Source: Polaribacter dokdonensis
GTDB lineage: Bacteria > Bacteroidota > Bacteroidia > Flavobacteriales > Flavobacteriaceae
DNA: 64,000 nt
NCBI RefSeq assembly: GCF_024362345.1
Contig: NZ_CP101505.1
Location: 2,935,501-2,999,500 of the forward strand
Direction: 5' to 3'
The notes under the pieces are model-generated. The model worked only from the letters and a program-made list of their open reading frames with translations. It searched no databases and had not been told where the DNA came from. Positions 17,266 through 26,027 of the stretch are shown here, in pieces; the stretch's first letter is position 1; the number at the start of each line of letters is the position of its first letter. The translations under genes were made by a program, and so were the position numbers.

Positions 17266-17370
17266 AGCCATTTCCTGCTTTCACTACTCGCTTTTTTATA
17301 CTGATTGCCTTCAGTATAAAAAGAGCTCAAACAAAATTGTTCAATCAAGGCTAAACCTTTTAAAGCAATT
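17266..17370. repeat. intergenic hairpin element, possible dispersed repeat
   Basis: Between the SDR and dioxygenase genes, arms 17293-17304 and 17311-17322 form a perfect 12-bp stem (TTTTTATACTGA) with loop TTGCCT. It is embedded in relatively C-rich flanks (TTTCCTGCTTTCACTACTCG before, AGAGCTCAAAC after) unlike ordinary spacers here. It has no terminator-like T tail. I think similar sequences recur in flavobacterial intergenic regions, but there is no second copy in this window to prove it. Confidence 0.45.
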
Positions 17371-17454
17371 ACAAAAAATAGGCTAAAAGTTAATTTATTT
17401 GCACAAAAAAAGTAACTTTAACCAACCAAAATTAAAATATAAATACCAACTATA

Positions 17455-17982
17455 ATGAATTTAGTACAACCTTTAAATTTTAAAAAATGGATAGAGGAAC
17501 ATCGTCATTTATTAAAGCCACCTGTTGGTAATAAACAAGTTTGGGATAATGGAGAATACATTGTTATGGTTGTTGGTGGGCCAAATAACAGAAAAGATTA
17601 TCACTATAATGAAACACCAGAGTTTTTCTATCAAGTAGAAGGAGATATGATTTTAAAAATCATAGATGATAAAGGCAAGCAGATAGATGTAGAAATAAAT
17701 GAAGGAGATATTTACTTGTTGCCAGGTAAAGTGCCACATTCACCACAAAGAAAAGCAAATACAGTTGGGTTAGTTATAGAGTATCCACGTTCAGAGGGTA
17801 TGTTAGATGCATTAGAGTGGTATTGTGAAAATTGCGAAAATCAATTGTATAGAGAAGAGTTTCCATTAGATAATATAGAAACAGACATGCCTATAATTTT
17901 CGATAAATTTTACTCAGATAAAGAAAAATGTACTTGTGATAAATGTGGAACAATAATGTTGTCTCCTGATAAAATCAAGTAA
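17455..17982 (+). CDS. nbaC: 3-hydroxyanthranilate 3,4-dioxygenase
   Basis: This Fe(II) cupin dioxygenase opens the ring of 3-hydroxyanthranilate to 2-amino-3-carboxymuconate semialdehyde. At 175 residues it is the bacterial form. Catalytic iron ligands H50, E56 and H95 are in place. The second, rubredoxin-like metal site of bacterial enzymes is present as C124/C127 and a C-terminal CDKC pair (C161, C164). The stop codon is directly followed by the next ATG with no spacer. Confidence 0.96.
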   Translation: MNLVQPLNFKKWIEEHRHLLKPPVGNKQVWDNGEYIVMVVGGPNNRKDYHYNETPEFFYQVEGDMILKIIDDKGKQIDVEINEGDIYLLPGKVPHSPQRKANTVGLVIEYPRSEGMLDALEWYCENCENQLYREEFPLDNIETDMPIIFDKFYSDKEKCTCDKCGTIMLSPDKIK

Positions 17983-18825
17983 ATGAATAGAAAAACTTTC
18001 TTAAAAAAAAGTTTGTATTCTGCAGTAGGTTTAGGCTTAGCTACAGGAGTTTATTCATGGCAAATAGAGCCATTTTGGTTAGAGTTTGTAAAACTAAAAA
18101 TGCCAATAAAAAATTTGCCAGATAATTTAGTAGGCAAAACACTAATGCAAATTAGTGATATTCATGTAGGTAATAAATTCGATTACAACTATCTAATAGA
18201 ATCGTTTAAAAAAGCACAAGCCTATAATCCAGATTTTGTAATGTACACTGGTGATTTTGTAGATTATGAAAATGAAGAACAATTTACACAATTAGAAACT
18301 GTTTTAAAACATACAGTTACTGGTAATCTAGGTACAGTTGGTGTTTTGGGTAACCATGATTATGGAGAAGATTGGGTAGAACCAGAAGTTGCTAATAAAA
18401 TTGTTTCGTTATTAGAAGAACATAATGTTACCATTCTAAGAAATGAAGAGATTGAGTTAGCAGGTTTAAATATCATTGGCTTAGATGATTATTGGGGTTT
18501 AAACTTCAATCCAAAAGAAGCAACCAAAAATTTTGTAAAAGAAAAACCATATATAGCACTTTGTCATAACCCAGATGTTTGTGATTTAAATGTTTGGAAT
18601 GGTTACAATAGTTGGATTTTAAGTGGACATACACATGGAGGTCAAGTAAAACCACCATTTTTAAAACCACCTATATTACCCGTAAAAAATAAAAGATATT
18701 CATCAGGTAAAATAGATATAGATAATGGCAGAACTTTGTATATAAACAGAGCTTTAGGCTGTTTATGGCAGGTTAGATTTAATGTTAGACCAGAAATCAC
18801 CATATTTACATTAGAAAAAGCATAA
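17983..18825 (+). CDS. metallophosphoesterase, YaeI/YkuE-like, membrane-targeted
   Basis: The 280-residue calcineurin-like phosphoesterase has ISDIHVG, GDFVDY, GNHDYG and SGHTHGGQ, a complete binuclear metal site. The N-terminus (residues 1-27, with RKTFLKKS before a hydrophobic stretch) looks like a signal peptide or anchor, placing the enzyme outside the inner membrane. Relatives act on phospholipid-like or unknown phosphoesters. It abuts the dioxygenase gene with zero spacing yet has no obvious task in kynurenine breakdown. Confidence 0.88.
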   Translation: MNRKTFLKKSLYSAVGLGLATGVYSWQIEPFWLEFVKLKMPIKNLPDNLVGKTLMQISDIHVGNKFDYNYLIESFKKAQAYNPDFVMYTGDFVDYENEEQFTQLETVLKHTVTGNLGTVGVLGNHDYGEDWVEPEVANKIVSLLEEHNVTILRNEEIELAGLNIIGLDDYWGLNFNPKEATKNFVKEKPYIALCHNPDVCDLNVWNGYNSWILSGHTHGGQVKPPFLKPPILPVKNKRYSSGKIDIDNGRTLYINRALGCLWQVRFNVRPEITIFTLEKA

Positions 18826-18868
18826 AAATAAAAGTATAATAGCATCAATTTAATTTTCAAGAGATCAC

Positions 18869-19954
18869 ATGTCAAAAAGAAAACTAAGAATTAACGGCCA
18901 TTCGCATTTATTACCTTATCCAGAAGAAATTCCTCAATTCATGAAAGATAAAGAGATTTTTTGGGTAGATGATGAGCGTAAACATATGTTGCAAAAAGGT
19001 TGGAAAAGACCTGTAACACATTCTAGCTTTTTTCTCGACGAAAAACTACTTTGGATGGAAAAAAATAAAATTGATCATGCAGTAGTTCTTAATTTATCTC
19101 AATTATATGGTAATGGTTTACGCTTAGAAGAAATGAAAAAAGCGTTGCGTTTTCAAAATGATTTTAATGCGAAAGTTCAAAAAAATCATCCAGATAAATT
19201 TACCTGTGGTTTTGTGGTTCATCCTGGTTTTATCTATGGTGCATTGTATGAAATGGAAAGATGTATAGAAGAATTAGATTTAAAAGTACTTTGCTTGCCA
19301 ACGCATTTTATGGATTCTATTGGTCAATGGAGGTGTGTATTTGATGAAGAAAACGAACGAATTTTTGAATTAGCAGATAAGTACAAATTGGCTATTGAAA
19401 TTCATCCTTATGATGGAGATAAAATGATAAAATTAGAAAATACCAATTGGCGTTTTCATTTAATTTGGATGTTAGCACAATGTGGAGATGCCTATCATTT
19501 TTATACCTTAAATGGCATGCAAGATCGTTTTCCAAATATTAGAACTTGTTTTGCACACGGAGGTCAGTTAGCCCAAATGAATTTAGGAAGAAGAATTCAA
19601 GGGTTTGATGGTAGACCAGATTTATTTGAAGGTAAACATCACCCAAGAAAAGCTGTAGGTCATAAAAATATCTTTTTTGATACTTTGGTTCATGACACAG
19701 ATTCTTTAAAATTGATGTTTCAAAGGCAAGGAACTAGTCAGGTTTTAATGGGGTTAGATGATCCTTATCCTTTAGGAGAAATGGAGAGTGATAAGCAATC
19801 TTCTTATCCAGGTAAAATTTTAGATTTAGCAATAGAGAAAGATTTAATATCAGAAACTGAGAAAAACGAAATTTGGGAAGATAACGTCTTACAATGGATT
19901 TTTGGAGATGATGAAACAGCCAAACAAAATCTTATAAATAAGATTATGAGCTAA
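18869..19954 (+). CDS. 2-amino-3-carboxymuconate-6-semialdehyde decarboxylase
   Basis: This amidohydrolase-fold zinc enzyme (ACMSD) decarboxylates the unstable dioxygenase product and so diverts it from quinolinate towards 2-aminomuconate semialdehyde. The 361-residue chain shows the N-terminal HSH metal motif (H11, H13), the later metal histidine in IEIHPYDGD, a FAHGG histidine and the LDDPYP aspartate. Length and motifs match ACMSD better than other amidohydrolases. It is the last gene of the cluster and is followed by a terminator. Confidence 0.92.
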   Translation: MSKRKLRINGHSHLLPYPEEIPQFMKDKEIFWVDDERKHMLQKGWKRPVTHSSFFLDEKLLWMEKNKIDHAVVLNLSQLYGNGLRLEEMKKALRFQNDFNAKVQKNHPDKFTCGFVVHPGFIYGALYEMERCIEELDLKVLCLPTHFMDSIGQWRCVFDEENERIFELADKYKLAIEIHPYDGDKMIKLENTNWRFHLIWMLAQCGDAYHFYTLNGMQDRFPNIRTCFAHGGQLAQMNLGRRIQGFDGRPDLFEGKHHPRKAVGHKNIFFDTLVHDTDSLKLMFQRQGTSQVLMGLDDPYPLGEMESDKQSSYPGKILDLAIEKDLISETEKNEIWEDNVLQWIFGDDETAKQNLINKIMS

Positions 19955-19960
19955 ATAAAA

Positions 19961-19993
19961 AAAAGCTTTCAGAAAATCTCTGAAGGCTTTTTT
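19961..19993. terminator. terminator ending the kynurenine cluster
   Basis: The stem AAGCTTTCAGA/TCTGAAGGCTT (with a G-T pair) has an A run before it and a T run after it, placed between convergent ACMSD and TPR-protein genes. Confidence 0.8.
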
Positions 19994-20002
19994 ATTGTTT
20001 TA

Positions 20003-20626
20003 TTATTCGCTACACTTTTTAAGTGTTTCCTGTGCTCTTTCTACCATAAATTTTGGATAAAATTCAACAGTAGTTTCTTCTGCTTTACCCAGTTCTATCG
20101 CTTTTTGAATCTGTTCACAATAAGGTTTTGTAGATTTTCCAAAGTATTGAGCAAAACCCATATCCCATTCTGCTTTACCTAAGATTACTCTAGGATTATT
20201 TGGAGCAATTGCTAAAGCTTGCTCATAAAGTTGGTTGTTTCTTCCAGATAATGTCATTCCATATTTTTGACCATCAAAAGAAATATAAACTAAGTTTAGT
20301 AAAGCCTGTGCAATAATAATTTCAGGATTATCTTTTGAGTTTGCTTTGGCAGCATCTAAAAATGTTTGTGCCTTTTTAAGTTTAGCAATTAATTTTGTTT
20401 CATCTTTCATACCAAAACCACTAAGTATTTCTACTTGAGCTGCATAAAAAGGAGGCAACCAATTCTCTGGTTCAGCTTTAGAAATTCTTTCAAATAATTG
20501 AGAGGCTTCTGTCATTTTTCCTTGTTCCCAAAGAGCAAAACCTTGTTGCATTCCTTTTTGATATTTTGTTTGTCCTGTTACATTTAGAGCAAAGATTAGC
20601 CCTATGAATAAAAATAAATTCTTCAT
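20003..20626 (-). CDS. secreted TPR-repeat protein
   Basis: The 207-residue protein has a signal peptide (about 1-18, ending VTGQ). TPR-like helical repeats follow, for example GFALWEQGKMTEASQLFERI and a second unit around residues 130-165 (LYEQALAIAPNNPRVILGKAEW). It would be periplasmic. It is third in a run with a DUF2141 protein and a TonB-dependent receptor on the same strand. No enzymatic motif is seen. Confidence 0.8.
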   Translation of the reverse strand: MKNLFLFIGLIFALNVTGQTKYQKGMQQGFALWEQGKMTEASQLFERISKAEPENWLPPFYAAQVEILSGFGMKDETKLIAKLKKAQTFLDAAKANSKDNPEIIIAQALLNLVYISFDGQKYGMTLSGRNNQLYEQALAIAPNNPRVILGKAEWDMGFAQYFGKSTKPYCEQIQKAIELGKAEETTVEFYPKFMVERAQETLKKCSE

Positions 20627-20667
20627 AATTAGTTGTTATTAAGTTTATTAAGTTCTTTTTTTGAGTT

Positions 20668-21096
20668 TTAGTTTACTTCAATAAAGATTGTTTTATCATC
20701 ATCTAAAACAAATTTTGCATCCTCAAATGAAGGAGGTCCCATAAAACCTTTTGCGTTGTTAGAGAAACCATATGGTTCTTTTGGAATACCAAATATTTTA
20801 GTGTCCATAATATTGTTATCATTGGCATCATGAAAAACAGAGGCTGCATAATCACCTTTTTTTAAACCTTTAAAATAGATGATAGCTTTACCATTTTTAA
20901 CTGTAGCATTTGTACCTCTTGTACCTTCACCTTTTTTTAAAAAGCTTTTGGCTCTATCAGATAATGCTAAGAATACTCTACCAGTATCTGTATCCATACC
21001 AGAAACTTCTATAGTTAAATTGTAAGTTTCTTCTTGAGCTTGTAAGGCAGTGATTCCTGTAAATGTTAAAAAGCAAATGAATAGTAAATTTTTCAT
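20668..21096 (-). CDS. DUF2141 domain secreted protein
   Basis: The 142-residue protein has a signal peptide (1-20, ending LQAQ) and the DUF2141 beta-sandwich features GRVFLALSD, GDYAASVFHDANDN and GIPKEPYGFSNNA. DUF2141 proteins are small extracytoplasmic proteins that often occur beside outer-membrane receptors. It lies between a TonB receptor gene (upstream) and a TPR protein gene (downstream), separated by about 40-100 nt. The molecular role is unknown. Confidence 0.9.
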   Translation of the reverse strand: MKNLLFICFLTFTGITALQAQEETYNLTIEVSGMDTDTGRVFLALSDRAKSFLKKGEGTRGTNATVKNGKAIIYFKGLKKGDYAASVFHDANDNNIMDTKIFGIPKEPYGFSNNAKGFMGPPSFEDAKFVLDDDKTIFIEVN

Positions 21097-21192
21097 AATC
21101 TTATTTTTTGATGATTCAAATATCTGATGTTTTTCTGAGAATAAAACAAATATGATACCGAATTGTAAATTTAACCAGATGAATTGTATTTT

Positions 21193-23349
21193 TTATAAAT
21201 TATCTAATTGATTTGATTTATTGTCATCGCTAATTGTCCAGAAAAAACCAATAAAGAAAAAACGATCAGCATTGGGTAAAATAGCTTGCCTATCAAAATT
21301 ACCATTTGCATTCTGCGTGTTTTTATAGTTATAACCAAAAACGTTTTTAGTACCTAAAACATTGTTTACAGAAAGGTATAGTATTTTCTGAGGGTCTATT
21401 AGATAAGCCCAGTTTAAACTTACAGAGTTGTAGGTTTTTGTCTTGTTGTTCAAAAAACCTGCTTCATTTGGATTTGTGTAAGTTCTTCCAGAGGCAAAAT
21501 TATAGGTAATACCAACTTGACTTTTCCAATCTTCAATCCAATGTTTTGCTACAAAAGAGAAATTGTGCTGAGAAGCAAAACTTGGAGTTGCTTTAATTGG
21601 GTAGTTTCTATAATCTCTTTCTGTATCTAAGAAAGAATACGAAATCCAGTAATCGGTATTTTTAATTTTTTGGTTTTGTCTCCAAAAGATATCAATTCCT
21701 TTAGCATATCCATTTCCATTATTATTGAAATTAGTAGAGAATTCAGGCATATTTGTGTCAAATTTCACTAGATCTTTATAGTTTTTAAGATAAGCTTCAA
21801 CTCTAAAAATTTGATTCTTTTTAGTATGTTGATAATTTGCAATTAAATGAGATGTGTTTTCAGAAGAAAAATCTTGAGAAAATTTGAGATAATCATTCTT
21901 AGGATTTTGATAAAACATTCCATAAGCCAAAGATACTTGAGAATTTTTACTTGCTTTTAAGGATAATGACATTCTTGGAACAACCGTTAATTCATTTAAA
22001 ACGTTTGTATATTCACCTCTAACTCCAATTTTTGCTGCTAAATTTTTAGAAAAGAAAATATCGGTTTCTGCAAAACTTGCAAAGATAGAGTTGTTAAATC
22101 CGTAATCAAATTTTTGTTTATTAACAGGGATGTAGCTTTCATCAAAATTGGTAATAAAATACTCAGAGCCAAAACTTATTCTAAATCTACTTGTAAATTG
22201 TTTGCGAACCTTAACTTTAAAATGTGCTGAGTTTTCGTTGTTGTTAATCACATCATCAAATACTTTTACAGTAGAATTATCATTGGTAAAGCTTAAGCCA
22301 CCTTGAATTCTCCAGTTATTACCGATTTTGTTTTTGTAAGAGCTGTTTATATATACGTTTCTATTTTGTAACCCAAATCTAAAGCCATCATCAAAATTAA
22401 TATCATCTTGAATAATATCTAAGTCAGAAAAACTATAAGCTCCATATATTTTTAGCATAGAATCATCTTTAAAACTGTGTCTATAAACCATTTCTCCATT
22501 TAATGATTGTACTGGTTTTAACCATTTGTTTCTATCAGGAAAAGCTTCTAAATACGGAGCTAAATTAATATAAGAGGCATTTACACTTAACGAATTGTTA
22601 TCCCAAATTTGTGTGTTACCAACACCTAAACCTAGAGTCATAAAAGACAAATCTGTTTTTTCTTGATCTGGTTTATCAATAGTTGTAAGGTCTAAAACAC
22701 TAGAGAGTGCTTGCCCATATTCAGCAGAATATCCTCCAGTTGAAAAGGTAATTCCTTGAAATAGAAAGGGTGAGTATCGTCCACGAGTTGGAGTGTTATT
22801 TGGTGTTGGACTGTAAGGTGTAAAAACTCTAATTCCGTCTATAAAAATCTGTGTTTCTTCTGCTTCTCCACCTCTTACAAATAATCGTCCATCTTCATCT
22901 ACAGTTGAAGTTCCAGGTAATGTTTGCAGTGCACCAAATACATCACCTAAGGCACTTGCAGTAGTTACAATATCTAAAGGTTTTAATACTGTTACTTTGG
23001 CTTTTTCGCCTGCTTTAAAAGTACCTGCATTAATGGTTACTGCATCTAGAGAGTTTACATCATCTCTTAATTTTATGGTTAAATTTCTAAGTTTTGCAAC
23101 ATCATCAGTTTTTGTAAAAGTTTCAAAAGAGATGAAGGAAACTACAATAGTTTGGTTTGCTACTTTTTCTGTTTTAAAGCTAAAAATTCCTTTTTCGTCT
23201 GTAGAAGAACCATCATAGGTGCCATCTAAATAAACGCTTGCTCCAAAAATTGGAGCTCCTTTGCTATCTGTAACTTTACCTGAAATCGTAGTTTGAGAAT
23301 GAGATAAAAATGAAATTAATATAAATAATATAGATAAAAATCGTTTCAT
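21193..23349 (-). CDS. TonB-dependent outer-membrane receptor with carboxypeptidase-like N-domain
   Basis: The 718-residue receptor has a signal peptide (1-18), a carboxypeptidase-like regulatory domain (about 20-100, starting ISGKVTDSKGAPIFGASV), a plug domain (about 120-230, with VRGGEAEETQIFIDGI) and a 22-strand-type beta-barrel ending in an aromatic C-terminus. It would import a large substrate across the outer membrane using TonB energy. There is no SusD partner, so a polysaccharide locus is unlikely; iron complexes or another ligand are possible. DUF2141 and TPR genes follow on the same strand. Confidence 0.92.
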   Translation of the reverse strand: MKRFLSILFILISFLSHSQTTISGKVTDSKGAPIFGASVYLDGTYDGSSTDEKGIFSFKTEKVANQTIVVSFISFETFTKTDDVAKLRNLTIKLRDDVNSLDAVTINAGTFKAGEKAKVTVLKPLDIVTTASALGDVFGALQTLPGTSTVDEDGRLFVRGGEAEETQIFIDGIRVFTPYSPTPNNTPTRGRYSPFLFQGITFSTGGYSAEYGQALSSVLDLTTIDKPDQEKTDLSFMTLGLGVGNTQIWDNNSLSVNASYINLAPYLEAFPDRNKWLKPVQSLNGEMVYRHSFKDDSMLKIYGAYSFSDLDIIQDDINFDDGFRFGLQNRNVYINSSYKNKIGNNWRIQGGLSFTNDNSTVKVFDDVINNNENSAHFKVKVRKQFTSRFRISFGSEYFITNFDESYIPVNKQKFDYGFNNSIFASFAETDIFFSKNLAAKIGVRGEYTNVLNELTVVPRMSLSLKASKNSQVSLAYGMFYQNPKNDYLKFSQDFSSENTSHLIANYQHTKKNQIFRVEAYLKNYKDLVKFDTNMPEFSTNFNNNGNGYAKGIDIFWRQNQKIKNTDYWISYSFLDTERDYRNYPIKATPSFASQHNFSFVAKHWIEDWKSQVGITYNFASGRTYTNPNEAGFLNNKTKTYNSVSLNWAYLIDPQKILYLSVNNVLGTKNVFGYNYKNTQNANGNFDRQAILPNADRFFFIGFFWTISDDNKSNQLDNL

Positions 23350-23442
23350 GCTTTTGGTTTTTGATGGTACAAAAGTGATTCGATTTTAGCTGCTAGAATA
23401 ATTAGAAATACTGAGTTGTTATTTTTAAATGATGAATTGTAA

Positions 23443-23802
23443 TTAGGCTCTACTTGGTTTGTTTTGTAGTAAATAAAAAGTAAAACCTCCTAAAAAATAT
23501 AGAATTACATCTATTGGATCTGCTGTATATCTCGTTAATTGCTGAGGTAGAATGAACTCAAATATGAGGCTGTATAAGCTGCATAAATACAAAATTACAG
23601 GAAGTTTTAAGGTGAAAGAGGAATCGTTTCTAGACCATCTTAAAAATAATAAACAGATAAAAAGTGCAATAGGAATTATTAAAAAATCGTTTAGATAATT
23701 ATTTAAAAAATTAGGCAGTGGAACATTAAAGTATTGCAGACAATAAATAACTGTACCAATAAACAATGATAAGATACAAAAAAAGCGAAGTCTTAGATTC
23801 AT
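23443..23802 (-). CDS. small membrane protein of unknown function
   Basis: This protein of about 119 residues has four predicted transmembrane helices. The ending DPIDVILYFLGG recalls VanZ-like proteins but is not enough for a call. I take ATG 23802, one base after the upstream stop codon, rather than 23826, which would overlap that gene. It is the third gene of the NDH-2 operon. Confidence 0.65.
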   Translation of the reverse strand: MNLRLRFFCILSLFIGTVIYCLQYFNVPLPNFLNNYLNDFLIIPIALFICLLFLRWSRNDSSFTLKLPVILYLCSLYSLIFEFILPQQLTRYTADPIDVILYFLGGFTFYLLQNKPSRA

Positions 23803-23803
23803 G

Positions 23804-24109
23804 TTAACCAGCAGCAACCATTGCAATTAACCAAGCTAAACCAGCACCTATTGCACTTACAACCGTAATTACAGAATAAATAATCCAACCTATTGCTCTA
23901 TAAAAAGCGTTTGGGCTTTGTTTTAATCGTTCAGCGAGGTTTGGGTTTTCTAACTCTTCTATAGCTTCATCTATTTGTTCTTGCTTAACTTCAGCTGCCT
24001 TTATTTCTCTCTTTTTTTTGTGAGAAATTAGGGTATTGCAGTTTTTACAATATTCTCTATTGGTATTAAAAACTCCACAATTAGGACATTTTACAATTCG
24101 AGTGCTCAT
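23804..24109 (-). CDS. zinc-ribbon membrane protein
   Basis: The 101-residue protein has an N-terminal zinc ribbon (CPNCGVFNTNREYCKNC, residues 8-24), a charged coiled-coil-like middle (about 35-62) and a C-terminal hydrophobic segment (about 73-99). The gene starts 2 nt after the NDH-2 stop, so it is co-transcribed. The function is unknown; the layout suggests a cytoplasmic metal-binding domain tethered to the inner membrane. Confidence 0.75.
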   Translation of the reverse strand: MSTRIVKCPNCGVFNTNREYCKNCNTLISHKKKREIKAAEVKQEQIDEAIEELENPNLAERLKQSPNAFYRAIGWIIYSVITVVSAIGAGLAWLIAMVAAG

Positions 24110-24111
24110 AA

Positions 24112-25395
24112 CTAAACAATATTTTTTTTCTTAAAAGGACGAATAATTAATCGTGTTTCTCTATCAAAACGAACGTAATTATACACCCAGTTTAAAAATA
24201 CAATGGCTTTGTTTCTAAAACCTATTAAAGAAAACAGATGAACAAACATCCAAACAAACCATGCAAAAACGCCTTGAAATTTCCATTTTGGCAAATCTAC
24301 GACAGCCTTATTTCTTCCTATAGTAGCCATAGAACCTTTGTCATTATAAACAAAGGCTTTTGTTTTCTTGCCAAATAATTTGGCTATGATATTTTTGGCA
24401 ACCAGTTTTCCTTGCTGAATTGCTGGTTGAGCCATCATTGGATGACCATATGGATTTGTCTCTGATTTCATACAAGCTACATCACCAATTGCATAAATGT
24501 TATCATGGTTTTCTACTTGATTGAACTCATTTACTTTATATCTTTCTGCTTTTTCGATAACACAGCTAGAATTTAAGCCACTAACAATTTCACCTTTAAC
24601 ACCTGCAGCCCAAATTACAGTTTCGGCTCTAAAATGGTCTTCACCATTTGTAGTTACTATTTTGTTGTCATAATTTAAAACACGTAAATTTTTCCAAACA
24701 TTTACACCTAAACCAATTAAAAAATCTTCTGCCTTTTCTGATGCTTCACTACTCATCCCTTTTAGAATTTCAGCAGAACTTTGTATAAGGTTAATTTGCA
24801 TTTTTCGAATATCTAAATCAGGATAATCTTTAGGCAAAATACCTTTTTTCATTTCTGCAAGAGCACCTGCTAGCTCAACACCTGTTGGTCCACCACCAAC
24901 AATTACAAAGTTCATTAAAGCATTTCTTTCCTCTAGATTGTCTGTTAATAAAGCTTCTTCAAAATTCTCTAAAACTAAACTTCTAATATCTAATGCTTGA
25001 GGCACAGATTTCATTTCCATGGTATTTTTTTGGATATTTTCATTACCAAAAAAGTTGGTTGTAGAGCCAGTTGCTATAATTAACTCATCATAATCTAAAT
25101 TACCAATTGATGTTTCTATAATTTTTTTATCAGGATGAATTTGAACAACTTCTGCCAATCTAAAAAAGAAGTTTTTTACATCATTAAATCTTTTACGAAG
25201 AGGAAAAGCAATAGAATCTGGTTCTAGACCACCTGTGGCAACTTGATATAATAATGGTTGAAAAGTATGATAGTTATGCTTGTCTACCAAAACTACTTGT
25301 AATTCTTGATTTTCCAAGCCTTTTGCAGCTGCTAAGCCAGCAAAGCCTCCACCAATAATTACAACTCTTGGAAAACTTGATTGTGGTAAATTCAT
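24112..25395 (-). CDS. ndh: type II NADH:quinone oxidoreductase
   Basis: This 427-residue non-proton-pumping NADH dehydrogenase feeds electrons from NADH to menaquinone. The FAD motif VIIGGGFAGLAAA is at about 11-23 and the NADH motif FVIVGGGPTGVELAG at about 165-179. The third conserved piece, YAIGDVA, is near residue 300. A C-terminal hydrophobic/amphipathic region (about 365-395, FAWFVWMFVHLFSLIGF) serves as membrane anchor. Two small membrane protein genes follow in the same operon. Confidence 0.93.
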   Translation of the reverse strand: MNLPQSSFPRVVIIGGGFAGLAAAKGLENQELQVVLVDKHNYHTFQPLLYQVATGGLEPDSIAFPLRKRFNDVKNFFFRLAEVVQIHPDKKIIETSIGNLDYDELIIATGSTTNFFGNENIQKNTMEMKSVPQALDIRSLVLENFEEALLTDNLEERNALMNFVIVGGGPTGVELAGALAEMKKGILPKDYPDLDIRKMQINLIQSSAEILKGMSSEASEKAEDFLIGLGVNVWKNLRVLNYDNKIVTTNGEDHFRAETVIWAAGVKGEIVSGLNSSCVIEKAERYKVNEFNQVENHDNIYAIGDVACMKSETNPYGHPMMAQPAIQQGKLVAKNIIAKLFGKKTKAFVYNDKGSMATIGRNKAVVDLPKWKFQGVFAWFVWMFVHLFSLIGFRNKAIVFLNWVYNYVRFDRETRLIIRPFKKKNIV

Positions 25396-25418
25396 GTCAA
25401 TTTTTAATAAATCTAAAA

Positions 25419-25426
25419 CAAATTTA
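25419..25426 (-). promoter_or_regulatory. -7 box of ndh operon
   Basis: On the minus strand this reads TAAATTTG, an exact TAnnTTTG match, about 24 nt before the ndh ATG. Confidence 0.5.
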
Positions 25427-25496
25427 CTGAAAAGAAAAGCTATTTATATTCCCTTTAATAAATATCTGATAAAAGAGATTATAAAGATTTTATATT

Positions 25497-26027
25497 TTAT
25501 TTGAAAGAAGATTTTATAGCAGTCAAACTCTTTGTAGTATTTATATATTCTTCCACAACTTTACGTTTTAAATCTTCTGAGTTTTGAAGGTAATAATCTG
25601 TCCAACTATCATTTTTAAGTAAATGATTAATTTGTTTGACTTTGCTTTGTACTTCTGAATAAGTGAACCCTTTTTCTATGGTTGATAAAACTGTTTGGAT
25701 TTGAGCATTATTGTTGCTAAAATCGACGCTAATAGTAAACAGTTTTTCCTGAGATGAAATAGGGAAGAAGTCTGTCCATTTTGCGAAACCAACAACTTCT
25801 TGCTGATTCTTATAACTTTCGTTTGTTATTAATTTCCATCTGCAATTAGCTACTCTTCCCCAATGATTAGATTTTCTATAAACACCTTCTTCTGTATAAT
25901 GATATTTACTATCAGATTTACTTTTAAAGTATTTATGATCAGGAAAGTTAAAATCAGATACTTCTTTAAACACACAAAACGTATGTTTGAAAAAGTTGGA
26001 ATGATTGTAAATTATAAGGCCAGACAT
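25497..26027 (-). CDS. conserved protein of unknown function
   Basis: This is a 176-residue cytoplasmic protein with no signal peptide or transmembrane segment. It is rich in aromatic residues (VGFAKWTDFFPIS, NDSWTDYYLQN). I do not recognise the family. It starts immediately after the stop codon of the lipoprotein phosphoesterase gene (no spacer), which indicates co-translation with it. No terminator is evident downstream. Confidence 0.65.
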   Translation of the reverse strand: MSGLIIYNHSNFFKHTFCVFKEVSDFNFPDHKYFKSKSDSKYHYTEEGVYRKSNHWGRVANCRWKLITNESYKNQQEVVGFAKWTDFFPISSQEKLFTISVDFSNNNAQIQTVLSTIEKGFTYSEVQSKVKQINHLLKNDSWTDYYLQNSEDLKRKVVEEYINTTKSLTAIKSSFK

